Source: a virus
IMG/VR virus record: IMGVR_UViG_3300043786_000936
Location: 1 to 33,182 of that record
Direction: 5' to 3' (one strand)
Length of the DNA: 33,182 bases
In this document: positions 1 through 7,606 of the stretch, piece after piece
Layout: every line of letters starts with the position of its first letter
Numbering within the stretch: position 1 is the stretch's first letter
Position numbers and translations under genes: made by a program
Notes under the pieces: generated by a model
The model's input: the letters and a program-made list of their open reading frames with translations, nothing else
Databases searched by the model: none
What the model was told of the DNA's origin: nothing

Positions 1-1
1 C

Positions 2-298
2 AATTCATTCTCTGAGGGCGAAAAAATGCGAGTAGATTTGGCGCTTCTTTTCACTTGGAGATCTATTGCTAAAATGAGAAATTCTGCTTCTACCAATCTA
101 TTGATTATGGACGAAGTATTTGATAGTTCTCTTGATAATAATGGAACAGAAGAATTTATGAAGATACTCGAGAACCTTACTTCAGATGTAAACGTTTTTG
201 TTATATCACACAAAGCTGACGGATTGTATGATAAATTCCACTCAGTAATTAAATTCAAGAAAGAAAAGAATTTTAGTAAAATGGAAGCAAGAGCATAA
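2..298 (+). CDS. 46: gp46-like recombination endonuclease subunit, C-terminal end (partial)
   Basis: This is the C-terminal 98 residues of an SbcC/Rad50-type ABC ATPase; the gene is cut by the left window edge. Reading from base 2, the first residues contain an ABC signature (FSEGEK) followed by MRVDLALLFTWR, very like T4 gp46. The Walker B segment LLIMDEVFDS follows about 30 residues later, then a D-loop-like SSLDNNG and a switch-histidine stretch VFVISHK. In T4, gp46 works with the gp47 nuclease to resect double-strand ends for recombination-dependent replication. The TAA stop is at 296-298. The following gene is 34 bases downstream, so the two are probably co-transcribed. The family call is firm; the N-terminal ATPase half cannot be seen. 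Confidence 0.9.
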   Translation, partial: NSFSEGEKMRVDLALLFTWRSIAKMRNSASTNLLIMDEVFDSSLDNNGTEEFMKILENLTSDVNVFVISHKADGLYDKFHSVIKFKKEKNFSKMEARA

Positions 299-332
299 TT
301 TCTTGTCTAAATATTATTAAATGGAGGGTGTG

Positions 333-854
333 ATGGAAGAAATAGAAACGCTATCTTTGGTATCAGAAACAAATCCAATACTTCGTATGAACACAGAAGT
401 GTTTGATTTTAAGAATCCTCCAACAAATCCTGTTATTTTGTATAGACAGATGGCAAATACAATGCTAAAGAATAATGGTATTGGATTGGCGGCACCACAA
501 GTAGGTCTTCCATATAGAATGTTTGTGATGAGAACTCATCCAGACGTTATTGGAGTATTCAATCCACTTTTGCTTGACACTTCCGAAGAAACCATTATAC
601 TAGAAGAAGGTTGTCTGAGTTTTGATATGCTTTTTATTAAAGTAAAAAGACCGAAACGTATTCGGGTTCGTTTTACAAATCCCGACGGGCAAACTGAAAC
701 TAGGGTGTTTGATGGTATGACGGCTCGTTGTTTTCTTCACGAGTTGGACCATCTTAATGGAATTACCTATCTGCAAAAAGCAAATAAATTTCATATTGAG
801 ACCGCCAAGAAAAGACGCAAACAAATTAAAGAAGAGAACCAAAGGATTGCATAA
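333..854 (+). CDS. def: peptide deformylase
   Basis: Predicted metal-dependent peptide deformylase of 173 aa, which removes the formyl group from the initiator methionine of new proteins. All three family motifs are intact: GIGLAAPQVG (residues 49-58), EGCLS with the metal-binding Cys94, and HELDH with His136, Glu137 and His140. I place the start at ATG 333, because the GGAGG at 322-326 lies 6 bases upstream of it. The in-frame ATG at 321 would place this Shine-Dalgarno inside the coding region. The stop overlaps the next ATG by one base, which suggests coupled translation. Phage-encoded deformylases are known in marine myoviruses. The enzyme probably supports high-rate phage translation; that role is inferred. 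Confidence 0.93.
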   Translation: MEEIETLSLVSETNPILRMNTEVFDFKNPPTNPVILYRQMANTMLKNNGIGLAAPQVGLPYRMFVMRTHPDVIGVFNPLLLDTSEETIILEEGCLSFDMLFIKVKRPKRIRVRFTNPDGQTETRVFDGMTARCFLHELDHLNGITYLQKANKFHIETAKKRRKQIKEENQRIA

Positions 855-2224
855 TGGTTAAGGTGATTGTTGCAAAAGAGAAACATGACTGTGAACATTT
901 GCTGGGGCAATATTTAGATGAGAGCCACTATGATATACTTGTACAAGAAGATACTGATTGCTTCATGCCTCCTGATTGTGACCTTGCTACTCAAATGCAA
1001 TGTGATAAAAATTGCTCAGACTGCCCCACAGGAAAGTCAGAAGCCAGAGTAGCATTTAAATTCCGCAAGAATTATTTCAATAAGAAAATGCAAAGAGACG
1101 CATACGAGGGTCTGCGCGAAGCTGCAACTGAATCACAGAATCGTGGTCTAGCTGCTGGCCCAAGAGGTCCGACTCTCAGTGTCGATGGTCGAGGCGGAAG
1201 AGATTGGGTCACTGATTATGAGCTTGAGATTCTAGACTTCTTTATGAATGAGCGCAGTTCTTTGTTTGACAAAGAAGATATTTCTTCAATCAAACAAAAA
1301 TATGCAAAAAACAAAAGCAAATCTGATGAGACACGCGGAACTGTTTGGCTGAGATCTCAGGTCACAAAACGATATCCTGAGTATCATGGCTGGTTTGATG
1401 TTTGGGTTGATGAGGTCCAAAAACTCCCCAGACAAAAACAAATTGCTGAAGCTACTGAGATTGCTACCAAATGGATATCTTTCACAAATTATGCAAAATC
1501 AGTATACTCTGGCGTTGCTGGCTGGTACGATAGATATCCTAGAATTCCTTTCGGAAGAGCGACATCATACACTCGTGATAATCCGGAAAAATTTGCCAAA
1601 GCTTTTCCGTTCCTACAAAAACTCAATCAGGGTTATAAAGATTTGATGCCTTGGCGCTGGGGCAATCAAAAGGCTGCCTGTGATAAAATTGATAGCAGGT
1701 TTCTTGTACCAGAAACAGTATTCACAACAATCACTGTGAACAAAAGCTTTAGGACTGCCGCGCATCGTGACGCTGGAGATTTTCAAGACGGTCTTTCAAA
1801 TCTTCTTACTCTCGGAGACGGAGAATACACAGGCGGATATCTGATTTTCCCTGAATATCGAATCGCTGTTGATGTTCGCCCAGGAGATCTTCTTCTGGTA
1901 AACAATCATGAAATTATTCATGGTAATACTGAGATCAAACTTAATTTCCCAGAAGCAGAAAGAGTTTCTATTGTTTGTTATTTCCGAGAAAAGATGTTGG
2001 AGCTTGGATCTTGGGAATATGAGAGGACAAGAGAACAATATGTAGAGGATCGAAGAAAAAATAAAGATCATCCTCTGCAAAGACCATTGTGGAATGGAAT
2101 CTCGCCTTCGATGTGGGATGAAAAAGAATGGTATGATTATTTGACTGACAAACTGGGCAAAAAAACGTTAGAGAAATATCACCCAGAAGCCTTTGTTTCT
2201 TCTCTTGATAGTTTCTTCAACTAG
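854..2224 (+). CDS. TET/JBP-like 2-oxoglutarate/Fe(II) DNA base dioxygenase
   Basis: A 456-aa protein. Its C-terminal half carries the double-stranded beta-helix signature of the TET/JBP family. The HxD pair is His304-Arg-Asp306 in TAAHRDAGDF, followed by GGYLIFPEYRIAVDVRPGD and then HEIIHGN with the distal His356. Arg370 is a candidate 2-oxoglutarate ligand. The His304 to His356 spacing is close to that in trypanosome JBP. Family members hydroxylate thymine (JBP) or 5-methylcytosine (TET, including phage TETs) in DNA. The N-terminus has a Cys cluster (residues 36, 42, 50, 54, 57) that may bind zinc. ATG 854 overlaps the deformylase stop. The substrate base is not known; no cytosine-5 methyltransferase is visible in the window. 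An alternative would be a protein-modifying oxygenase, but the GGYLxxPxY and HGN pattern favours TET/JBP. Confidence 0.8.
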   Translation: MVKVIVAKEKHDCEHLLGQYLDESHYDILVQEDTDCFMPPDCDLATQMQCDKNCSDCPTGKSEARVAFKFRKNYFNKKMQRDAYEGLREAATESQNRGLAAGPRGPTLSVDGRGGRDWVTDYELEILDFFMNERSSLFDKEDISSIKQKYAKNKSKSDETRGTVWLRSQVTKRYPEYHGWFDVWVDEVQKLPRQKQIAEATEIATKWISFTNYAKSVYSGVAGWYDRYPRIPFGRATSYTRDNPEKFAKAFPFLQKLNQGYKDLMPWRWGNQKAACDKIDSRFLVPETVFTTITVNKSFRTAAHRDAGDFQDGLSNLLTLGDGEYTGGYLIFPEYRIAVDVRPGDLLLVNNHEIIHGNTEIKLNFPEAERVSIVCYFREKMLELGSWEYERTREQYVEDRRKNKDHPLQRPLWNGISPSMWDEKEWYDYLTDKLGKKTLEKYHPEAFVSSLDSFFN

Positions 2225-2228
2225 GTTT

Positions 2229-2236
2229 TATAAATA
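2229..2236 (+). promoter_or_regulatory. T4-type late promoter box TATAAATA
   Basis: Exact match to the T4 late promoter -10 element, five bases after the dioxygenase stop. It would start transcription near 2242, about 100 bases ahead of a second copy. It is one of seven identical boxes in the window, nearly all in intergenic gaps. Confidence 0.5.
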
Positions 2237-2331
2237 TGTCTACGATTAAACGTTGGGTGATTCTTGTTGTGTTTGTTTTACTCATATATCCTTTTTTAAT
2301 CTTTTTTCATACAGGAATTTAAAAATAAACT

Positions 2332-2339
2332 TATAAATA
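2332..2339 (+). promoter_or_regulatory. T4-type late promoter box TATAAATA
   Basis: Exact late-promoter -10 octamer, 43 bases upstream of the next start codon. It would drive the small gene at 2382 and probably the amidotransferase, amidoligase and acetyltransferase genes behind it. That would place these modification genes late, after replication begins. Confidence 0.7.
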
Positions 2340-2381
2340 TTACTTAGCCGTTTTGTTTTTTATTTTTTCGGAGTATTTTCC

Positions 2382-2618
2382 ATGACAATTCTGAACAGGA
2401 TTCTGGGCGCGTTTCAAAGAGCAAAAGATGATATTAAAAATCCATACACTCCGAGAAATGGCAGATTTTCAGCAGCTCAACAGATTGGGATGTTCTTAGA
2501 TCCAGAAATGTTAAGGGGAAACCGCCCAGTTCCAGGAACTTCTGAAGCCGAAAGAGATGCTAGAGAATTTCACAGATTGCAGAGAAATACAAACCGGAGG
2601 AGCAGACCACGAGGATAA
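2382..2618 (+). CDS. hypothetical basic protein under a late promoter
   Basis: A 78-aa protein I do not recognise. It is rich in Arg, with a strongly basic tail (RRSRPRG) and no membrane segment or Cys motif. GGAG at 2370-2373 lies 8 bases before the ATG. A TATAAATA late promoter lies 43 bases upstream, so expression is probably late. This fits a small virion or DNA-associated protein, but nothing in the sequence fixes the function. It opens the unit that leads into the amidotransferase gene. Confidence 0.65.
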   Translation: MTILNRILGAFQRAKDDIKNPYTPRNGRFSAAQQIGMFLDPEMLRGNRPVPGTSEAERDAREFHRLQRNTNRRSRPRG

Positions 2619-2637
2619 GAAATAAGGAATTTATATC

Positions 2638-3345
2638 ATGTGTTCTGTTATTGGGGCGTTTTTTGATCACCCATCAAAAAAACAATTGACTCTTCTGAAA
2701 AACGTTTTCATCGAATCTAAAATAAGAGGAATGCACGCAACAGGCATTTCTTATATTCAAAACAACGAAATTATAACAATAAAAAAACCAATTCCGTCTG
2801 ACGAGTTCTTCAAAGATGTCGATTTTGAAGACCATTTTATCAATGAAGACGGCAATCTATACATGATTGGGCATTGTCGATATTCTACCTCAGACCTAGA
2901 ATATAATCAGCCAATCTATAATGATGACATTTCTATTGTTCACAATGGTGTGATCACACAGGAACTTCCAGAAAACTGGAAGTCCATTTACGACATTGTG
3001 TGTCAAACTAAAAACGATTCAGAATTTATTCTAAAGACTCTTGAGCAGAAAAAAGAACCTCTTTCTGCTTGGCCTGATACGTCTATGGCGGTTTGTGAAT
3101 TATATTCTGACAAAAAGATTCGTTTTTATAGAAACGCTAAAAGACCGTTAACAATGGCTGTGTTTAATAATGGTGTTATTGTTTCTTCTACAAAAGATAT
3201 TTTAAAAAGAGCGAATACAGTTGAAGAAGATTTTATAACGCTTGATTGTGACATGAATGTCATATATACTATAGATAGTCAAAGATTCCAAATTTCTAAT
3301 GAGTTGATTTCTACGAACAGGAAAGATTTACAGTATGAATTATGA
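2638..3345 (+). CDS. class II glutamine amidotransferase domain protein
   Basis: A 235-aa N-terminal-nucleophile (Ntn) glutaminase. Cys2, exposed once the initiator Met is removed (MCSVIGAFF), is the expected catalytic nucleophile. Family landmarks follow in order: RGMHATGISY, GHCRYST (compare GHTRYAT), VHNGVITQ and KNDSEFIL. Such domains release ammonia from glutamine for a partner synthase. No synthase domain is attached; the protein ends at the glutaminase fold, so the partner is probably the amidoligase encoded next, whose start overlaps this gene by 11 bases. Paired class II glutaminase and amidoligase genes are a reported phage and bacterial arrangement. The product is unknown; transfer of an amino group to a modified base or to a peptide or wall component are the main options. 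Confidence 0.85.
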   Translation: MCSVIGAFFDHPSKKQLTLLKNVFIESKIRGMHATGISYIQNNEIITIKKPIPSDEFFKDVDFEDHFINEDGNLYMIGHCRYSTSDLEYNQPIYNDDISIVHNGVITQELPENWKSIYDIVCQTKNDSEFILKTLEQKKEPLSAWPDTSMAVCELYSDKKIRFYRNAKRPLTMAVFNNGVIVSSTKDILKRANTVEEDFITLDCDMNVIYTIDSQRFQISNELISTNRKDLQYEL

Positions 3346-4210
3346 TCCTAAGAGTTTTACTTGGGGGTATGAAATAGAGTGGGGTGATATTGATCGTAGG
3401 CTGAATATTCCGGAACATCTCGGAAAATGGGAATATGCCGAAACAGATATTGTCAATATCAGAGAGCCATACAAATATATTGCTTGTGATCCATTGGGCC
3501 TTGATCCTCCTTTTGGTGGAGAAATCAACACAAAGCCCACTAAAACCTGGCAAGAGCAGGTTGATCGCATTATGGAAATTTATGAGCTCTTTGTTAAAAA
3601 CGGCAACCAACCATCAGCATCATGCGTCAACCACGGTCATCTTCACGTTTTTGTTCCTGGGCTGAAAAATGATATCGAAGGTCTAAAAAATCTAACCAAA
3701 TATATTCGTCGAAATCAAAAAGAGACTATAGCTGCTTGTTATAGATTCTATGACGGATATAATATGAAAAAACTCAAAAACGCCACAACATATCTAAAGT
3801 TTGACGGTGGCCGAGAAATGCCAGATTATATGTGTAGCAACATTATAAATTTGGCGAAAGACTTCGACACTTTTATCAAATTGCAATGCGCAGGTAAAGA
3901 TGGTATATCTATGGGTCGCCCACTTAGATACGCTATCAATACGTATTGTATGAAACATACAGGTACTATTGAGTTTAGATGTTTTCGTTCTACAACTAAT
4001 AGATTGGAAATTGAATCTCAGTTTAAATTTGTAGAAAGATTTATTGACGCTGCTTTGAATAACGGACCAGATGTTTGGGAAATTTTAGCAGATGTTAGTT
4101 TAAAGTTCCCAGAATTCAACTGGGATGATCTGGAATATGAAGGTTGGATTAAGACAAAATATGACAAATCACGCGGAGAGAAAAAACGCGAATTCCATGA
4201 AGTTGCGTAA
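3335..4210 (+). CDS. amidoligase (COOH-NH2 ligase) family protein
   Basis: A 291-aa protein with the glutamine-synthetase-like amidoligase pattern. It has GYEIEW at residues 11-16 (the acidic metal-binding strand), GGEINTKP at 61-68, HGHLHV at 100-105 and an Arg-containing EFRCFRS strand near the C-terminus. The family uses ATP to join a carboxyl group to an amine. Overlap with the glutaminase gene suggests the two act together, with glutamine-derived ammonia or an amine as acceptor. In this neighbourhood (dioxygenase, acetyltransferase, base kinase-like and transferase-like genes) a role in building a DNA-base side chain is attractive. Peptidoglycan or protein modification cannot be excluded. 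Confidence 0.85.
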   Translation: MNYDPKSFTWGYEIEWGDIDRRLNIPEHLGKWEYAETDIVNIREPYKYIACDPLGLDPPFGGEINTKPTKTWQEQVDRIMEIYELFVKNGNQPSASCVNHGHLHVFVPGLKNDIEGLKNLTKYIRRNQKETIAACYRFYDGYNMKKLKNATTYLKFDGGREMPDYMCSNIINLAKDFDTFIKLQCAGKDGISMGRPLRYAINTYCMKHTGTIEFRCFRSTTNRLEIESQFKFVERFIDAALNNGPDVWEILADVSLKFPEFNWDDLEYEGWIKTKYDKSRGEKKREFHEVA

Positions 4211-4742
4211 GACTTCCAAAGAAGAATTCGTTCGCCATATTACCGACAAAAAAGAAGATAGATTCGCCAAGACTTTTGTGGCAAAGGCTAATATGCAGGA
4301 TATCTGGGACAACTGTTATGGGTTGTGGCTAGAAGAAGATCTTTGTGGTGCTATAATCACAACAGTGTCCAAGAATTACCCCAAGATAATGAATCTTCAA
4401 TTGCTGCACACATTTCATAAACACAGAGGCTCAGGTGTTGGAAAGAAACTCTGTCAGTGGGCTTTGCAAAAAGCTGTTGATGATGGGGTGAATTACTTCA
4501 GAGTTTCAGCTGAGCCAGATGCTGTTTTGTTTTATGAGAAATGTGGATTTGTATTTCAGGGTAGACAAAAATCAAATAGCCAACTTTCTATTTTTCGCAT
4601 AATAGATAATAATTTTTCAAACGGCGATTATTCTATCTCTGATCCTATCATAAACAAAGCAGTTTACAGAAAAGGCAAAGGTGGATGTGTAGAAGTGTTT
4701 GTTAAGTCTGAACAATCTGATTTGGAAAAATTCTATGGATAG
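4197..4742 (+). CDS. GNAT-family N-acetyltransferase
   Basis: A 181-aa GNAT protein. The acetyl-CoA loop (motif A) is HRGSGVGKKLC, preceded by the strand IMNLQLLHTF. Motif B is AVLFYEKCGFVFQG. The start is uncertain: ATG 4197 begins a natural GNAT N-terminus and overlaps the amidoligase gene by only 14 bases, whereas ATG 4161 or 4125 would force long overlaps. A tail of about 60 residues after the GNAT core is unassigned. GNAT enzymes acylate amines. Set between an amidoligase and a transferase-like gene, this one may cap an amine on the modified base. That substrate is inferred. Confidence 0.8.
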   Translation: MKLRKTSKEEFVRHITDKKEDRFAKTFVAKANMQDIWDNCYGLWLEEDLCGAIITTVSKNYPKIMNLQLLHTFHKHRGSGVGKKLCQWALQKAVDDGVNYFRVSAEPDAVLFYEKCGFVFQGRQKSNSQLSIFRIIDNNFSNGDYSISDPIINKAVYRKGKGGCVEVFVKSEQSDLEKFYG

Positions 4743-5739
4743 CAGAGAGCTCTTTATTCGATGGTATGCATGGTCTCTGGAATATAAAGATTGTGATCCT
4801 TCTGTTTGGATGACAAATTATCTTAATAAAAGATATCAGCATAATGACGAGGAAAGAATATGGCTTTGCTGGCTTTATGGTAACACATATTATCTTCCGA
4901 CATCATGGGTGTTAAAGAATGAGTTTCCCGATTATGAGTTGGCTACTGTAGATAGAATAACAAAATGGAACAACACCAACTATAAAAGACTTAGATATCA
5001 AACAGACACAAAATACAATAAAGGCCATTTGCCTTCTATGTTTGAGTCTTACCAAAAATATTTTGGAAACAAATTGCAAAGAGATGTATTAGAATCATTA
5101 TACTCTGACAATGAAAAACAAAATTTCGATAATATATGGAATTCTGTAAATAAAAACTTCTATAAGTTTGGGAGATATACAACATGGTTTTATCTTCAAC
5201 ATCTTAAACATACCGCAGGAATAAAAATAGAACCAACATCACTAATGCTGTCAGATTATTCTGGGAGTAAATCACACAGAAATGGTTTGTGTTATGCTCT
5301 AAGCAAACAAGATTGGATAAATAATAAACTTACTGAGAAAGAATATCAGTGGCTGCAAGCAAAGAGCGACGATATTCTAATTGAAATGAGACAAAGATTT
5401 CCTCAGTTGTCCTCACAATTAGATTATTTTACTATGGAAACATGTCTCTGTAGTTTTAAGAAAATATTCAGAGAGAATTCTTCTAGATATTTGGGATATT
5501 ATCTCGATAGACAAGCTGAAGAGATATCTACTGTTTCTTCTGATAGTTGGAACGGGATAGACTGGGACGTTTTGTGGCAAGCTCGAAAAGAAACTATTGA
5601 TAAAAAGCTTGACAAACGCACAGGAATAGACAAGAATAGGTTTGGCGAATACCTGAAGACTGGTTCCATTGATAGAGTAGAGTGGATGTTTAAAGATTCC
5701 GTTAAAAAAGATATTGGATTGGAGATGTTTTTCGCATGA
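4735..5739 (+). CDS. helical protein resembling aGPT-PPlase / amino acid:DNA transferase
   Basis: A 334-aa all-helical-looking protein rich in Trp and Tyr. The central block FYKFGRYTTWFYLQHL, followed by SDYSGSKSHRNGLC, resembles the alpha-glutamyl/putrescinyl thymine pyrophosphorylase group (amino acid:DNA transferases). These displace the activating group from a phosphorylated 5-hydroxymethyl pyrimidine in DNA and attach an amine. The assignment is from memory of the family pattern and is moderate. The context supports it: the next gene, overlapping by ATGA, is a P-loop kinase of the kind that supplies the activated base. Start 4735 was chosen over 4699 because GGAAA lies about 8 bases upstream and the overlap with the acetyltransferase gene is then only 8 bases. 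Confidence 0.6.
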   Translation: MDSRELFIRWYAWSLEYKDCDPSVWMTNYLNKRYQHNDEERIWLCWLYGNTYYLPTSWVLKNEFPDYELATVDRITKWNNTNYKRLRYQTDTKYNKGHLPSMFESYQKYFGNKLQRDVLESLYSDNEKQNFDNIWNSVNKNFYKFGRYTTWFYLQHLKHTAGIKIEPTSLMLSDYSGSKSHRNGLCYALSKQDWINNKLTEKEYQWLQAKSDDILIEMRQRFPQLSSQLDYFTMETCLCSFKKIFRENSSRYLGYYLDRQAEEISTVSSDSWNGIDWDVLWQARKETIDKKLDKRTGIDKNRFGEYLKTGSIDRVEWMFKDSVKKDIGLEMFFA

Positions 5740-6272
5740 AAGTTATTGCTATATTTGGAGAGCCAGGCAGCGGTAAATCCACCCTGATGAATGAATTGAT
5801 GGCGCGTATTGGGATCTCAAGAGAAGTCAAAACTGATTTCAAACTTGTGCCATATCATCAAAAAGAAAATATCTATATTCTCGGTAAATATGAAGTCGGA
5901 GAAGTTTTTGGTGGGACTGATAAAATGTCTATGGCTGTTCAGCCAGAAGCCATAAAATTTCTTGCTAGTTTAGATGATAATTCAGTTGTTCTTTTCGAAG
6001 GCGATAGGCTATGCACTTCGTCTTTTCTTGATCACTGCAACGATAAATATAATCTGACGATGGTATATCTCTCCACGTCAAAATCAATCCGTACAGAAAG
6101 ATTTAAAGAACGAAACAGCAATCAAGATGAAACTTGGTTGAAAGGTCGTGAAAGCAAAATCAATAATATACTTTCTAATCTTAATCTTAAATTCATTACT
6201 GAAATCTTTGAGAACAATAAAAGAGAGGATTCAGAAAAAATTATAAACTTTATCATGGAAAAAATTAAATGA
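5736..6272 (+). CDS. P-loop kinase, possible 5-hydroxymethylpyrimidine DNA base kinase
   Basis: A 178-aa P-loop kinase. Walker A is GEPGSGKST (residues 8-16, Lys14). VVLFEGDRL (residues 84-92) is the Walker B region, and a lid-like RTERFKERN lies further on. A conserved-looking VFGGTDKMSMAVQPEA segment (58-72) may form the substrate site. Small kinases of this type sit beside aGPT-PPlase genes in phages with hypermodified thymine and phosphorylate 5-hydroxymethyluracil in DNA. The gene overlaps the transferase-like gene by ATGA and the next gene by ATGA, so the three are translationally linked. A deoxynucleoside monophosphate or polynucleotide kinase is the alternative. The kinase fold is certain; the base-kinase role is inferred from context. 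Confidence 0.75.
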   Translation: MKVIAIFGEPGSGKSTLMNELMARIGISREVKTDFKLVPYHQKENIYILGKYEVGEVFGGTDKMSMAVQPEAIKFLASLDDNSVVLFEGDRLCTSSFLDHCNDKYNLTMVYLSTSKSIRTERFKERNSNQDETWLKGRESKINNILSNLNLKFITEIFENNKREDSEKIINFIMEKIK

Positions 6273-6655
6273 CACCAGTTGAGAAATGGTACTTGAGAAA
6301 AAATTCTGACATAGAGAATGGCGGCGTCAAATACGATAAAGATAAGCCGCCGATGGATCTTATACCCACAGAAGCTTTGTTTGAAGTCGCTGAAATATTA
6401 AAATTCGGGGCTGAAAAATATGAGCCATACAATTGGGCCAAAGGTATGGCGTATTCGAGACTCACTGCGGCGGCACTGAGACATATCTTCAAATTCAATT
6501 CTGGAGAGGATAATGATCCTGAAACTGGGAAATCTCACATTTCCCATGCCATTTGTTGTCTTCTCTTCTTAGCAGAATACGAAAAACGGAAAGAACATTA
6601 TGAGTCTTTTGACGATAGATTTGATTGGAATACAAAAAAGACTAAAAACGCTTGA
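6269..6655 (+). CDS. dATP/dGTP diphosphohydrolase-like protein (MazG-type all-alpha fold)
   Basis: A 128-aa protein matching the phage dATP/dGTP diphosphohydrolase N-terminal family (formerly DUF5664, related to MazZ). The pattern VKYDKDKPPMDLIP, then ILKFGAEKYEPYNWAKGM, RLTAAALRH, GEDNDPETGKSH and HAICCLLFLAEYE is typical. Acidic residues on the helices would hold Mg2+. The reaction is dNTP to dNMP plus pyrophosphate. In some phages the enzyme feeds synthesis of 2-aminoadenine DNA, but the rest of that pathway is not seen here, so general dNTP pool control or removal of host nucleotides is as likely. It overlaps the kinase gene by four bases and ends the operon. Confidence 0.8.
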   Translation: MTPVEKWYLRKNSDIENGGVKYDKDKPPMDLIPTEALFEVAEILKFGAEKYEPYNWAKGMAYSRLTAAALRHIFKFNSGEDNDPETGKSHISHAICCLLFLAEYEKRKEHYESFDDRFDWNTKKTKNA

Positions 6656-6679
6656 CTTTATGACCAGTTGCAGTATAAT
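6652..6679 (+). promoter_or_regulatory. sigma-70-like early promoter
   Basis: TTGACT at 6652-6657, a 16-bp spacer and TATAAT at 6674-6679, ahead of the glycosyltransferase gene at 6703. The upstream AAAAACGC is shared with the promoters at 12292 and (as AAAACGC) 19078. It probably drives the glycosyltransferase, clamp and clamp-loader genes early in infection. Confidence 0.85.
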
Positions 6680-6702
6680 AAACAAATAATGAAGGAATCA
6701 CC

Positions 6703-7593
6703 ATGGAATCCCAAACAAAAATGAACCTAGAGGACGGATCTCTCAAGATCGAAGTCCCAACAGAAGTATTGAAAAATAGAAAACTATTTGTTGCCACTCC
6801 AATGTATGGCGGACAATGCGCGGGAATGTTTGCTCGATCGATCGCAGACCTTTCCGCTCTTTGTCAGAAATACGGAATTCAGCTGAGACTTTATTTCCTA
6901 TTCAACGAGTCTCTGATTACTCGAGGTAGGAACTACTGTGCTGACGAATTCATGAGGTCTGGTGACACCCACCTAATGTTCATCGACTCGGATATCGGCT
7001 TCAATGCCAACGATGTTATCGCTCTTCTTGCTCTGCAATCAGAGAATCCAGAGGAAGATGAATATGATATTCTCTGCGGCCCATATCCTAAGAAGTGTAT
7101 CTCTTGGGAGAAAATTAAACAAGCTGTTGATAAAGGATTCGCGGATCAAGATCCTAGCGTCCTAGATCGATTTGTTGGCGATTATGTCTTCAATCCTGCT
7201 AACGGTAAGACTGAAATTTCTCTTACCAAACCAGCGGAAATTCTTGAGGCTGGTACAGGCTTCATGATGATTCGACGCAATACTTTTGAGAAGTTTGCTG
7301 AGGCTTACCCACAGCAATCTTATAAACCAGATCACGTAAGAACTGAACACTTTGACGGTTCTCGTGAGATCATGGCGTTCTTCGACACGCCAATTGATCC
7401 TGAATCCAAACGCTATCTGTCAGAAGATTATATGTTCTGTCAGTGGTCTAGGAAAATTGGACTGAAGGTTTGGCTGTGCCCATGGATGCAGCTGAAGCAT
7501 GTTGGTTCATATATATTTGGCGGTTCTCTTGTTGATCTTGCCCAAATCGGTGCTGCCGCAACGGCAGACGTAAGCAAACTAAAGAAAAAATAG
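6703..7593 (+). CDS. GT-A (family 2-like) glycosyltransferase
   Basis: A 296-aa glycosyltransferase with the phage GT-A pattern. It has KLFVATPMYGG near the N-terminus, SLITRGRNYCADEF, then THLMFIDSDIGF with the DxD metal and nucleotide-sugar motif, CGPYPKK and AGTGFMMIRR further on, and a late SEDYMFCQWSRKIG segment with an acidic catalytic candidate. Its own early promoter and position after the base-modification block suggest DNA as the substrate. Proteins of the GT-A class transfer glucose to hydroxymethyluracil in base J synthesis, so pairing with the TET/JBP-like enzyme is suggestive. Host surface or virion glycosylation remains possible. The start has a plausible Shine-Dalgarno (GAAGGA) about 9 bases upstream. 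Confidence 0.82.
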   Translation: MESQTKMNLEDGSLKIEVPTEVLKNRKLFVATPMYGGQCAGMFARSIADLSALCQKYGIQLRLYFLFNESLITRGRNYCADEFMRSGDTHLMFIDSDIGFNANDVIALLALQSENPEEDEYDILCGPYPKKCISWEKIKQAVDKGFADQDPSVLDRFVGDYVFNPANGKTEISLTKPAEILEAGTGFMMIRRNTFEKFAEAYPQQSYKPDHVRTEHFDGSREIMAFFDTPIDPESKRYLSEDYMFCQWSRKIGLKVWLCPWMQLKHVGSYIFGGSLVDLAQIGAAATADVSKLKKK

Positions 7594-7606
7594 GAGTATT
7601 TTTATT

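Noticed and set aside
2236-2322. 28-codon hydrophobic ORF
   Set aside because: Its ATG overlaps the TATAAATA box, so the start would be upstream of the predicted transcript, and no ribosome site is seen.
4125-4196. Longer N-terminus for the GNAT protein
   Set aside because: It would overlap the amidoligase gene by up to 86 bases and adds residues unlike a GNAT start.
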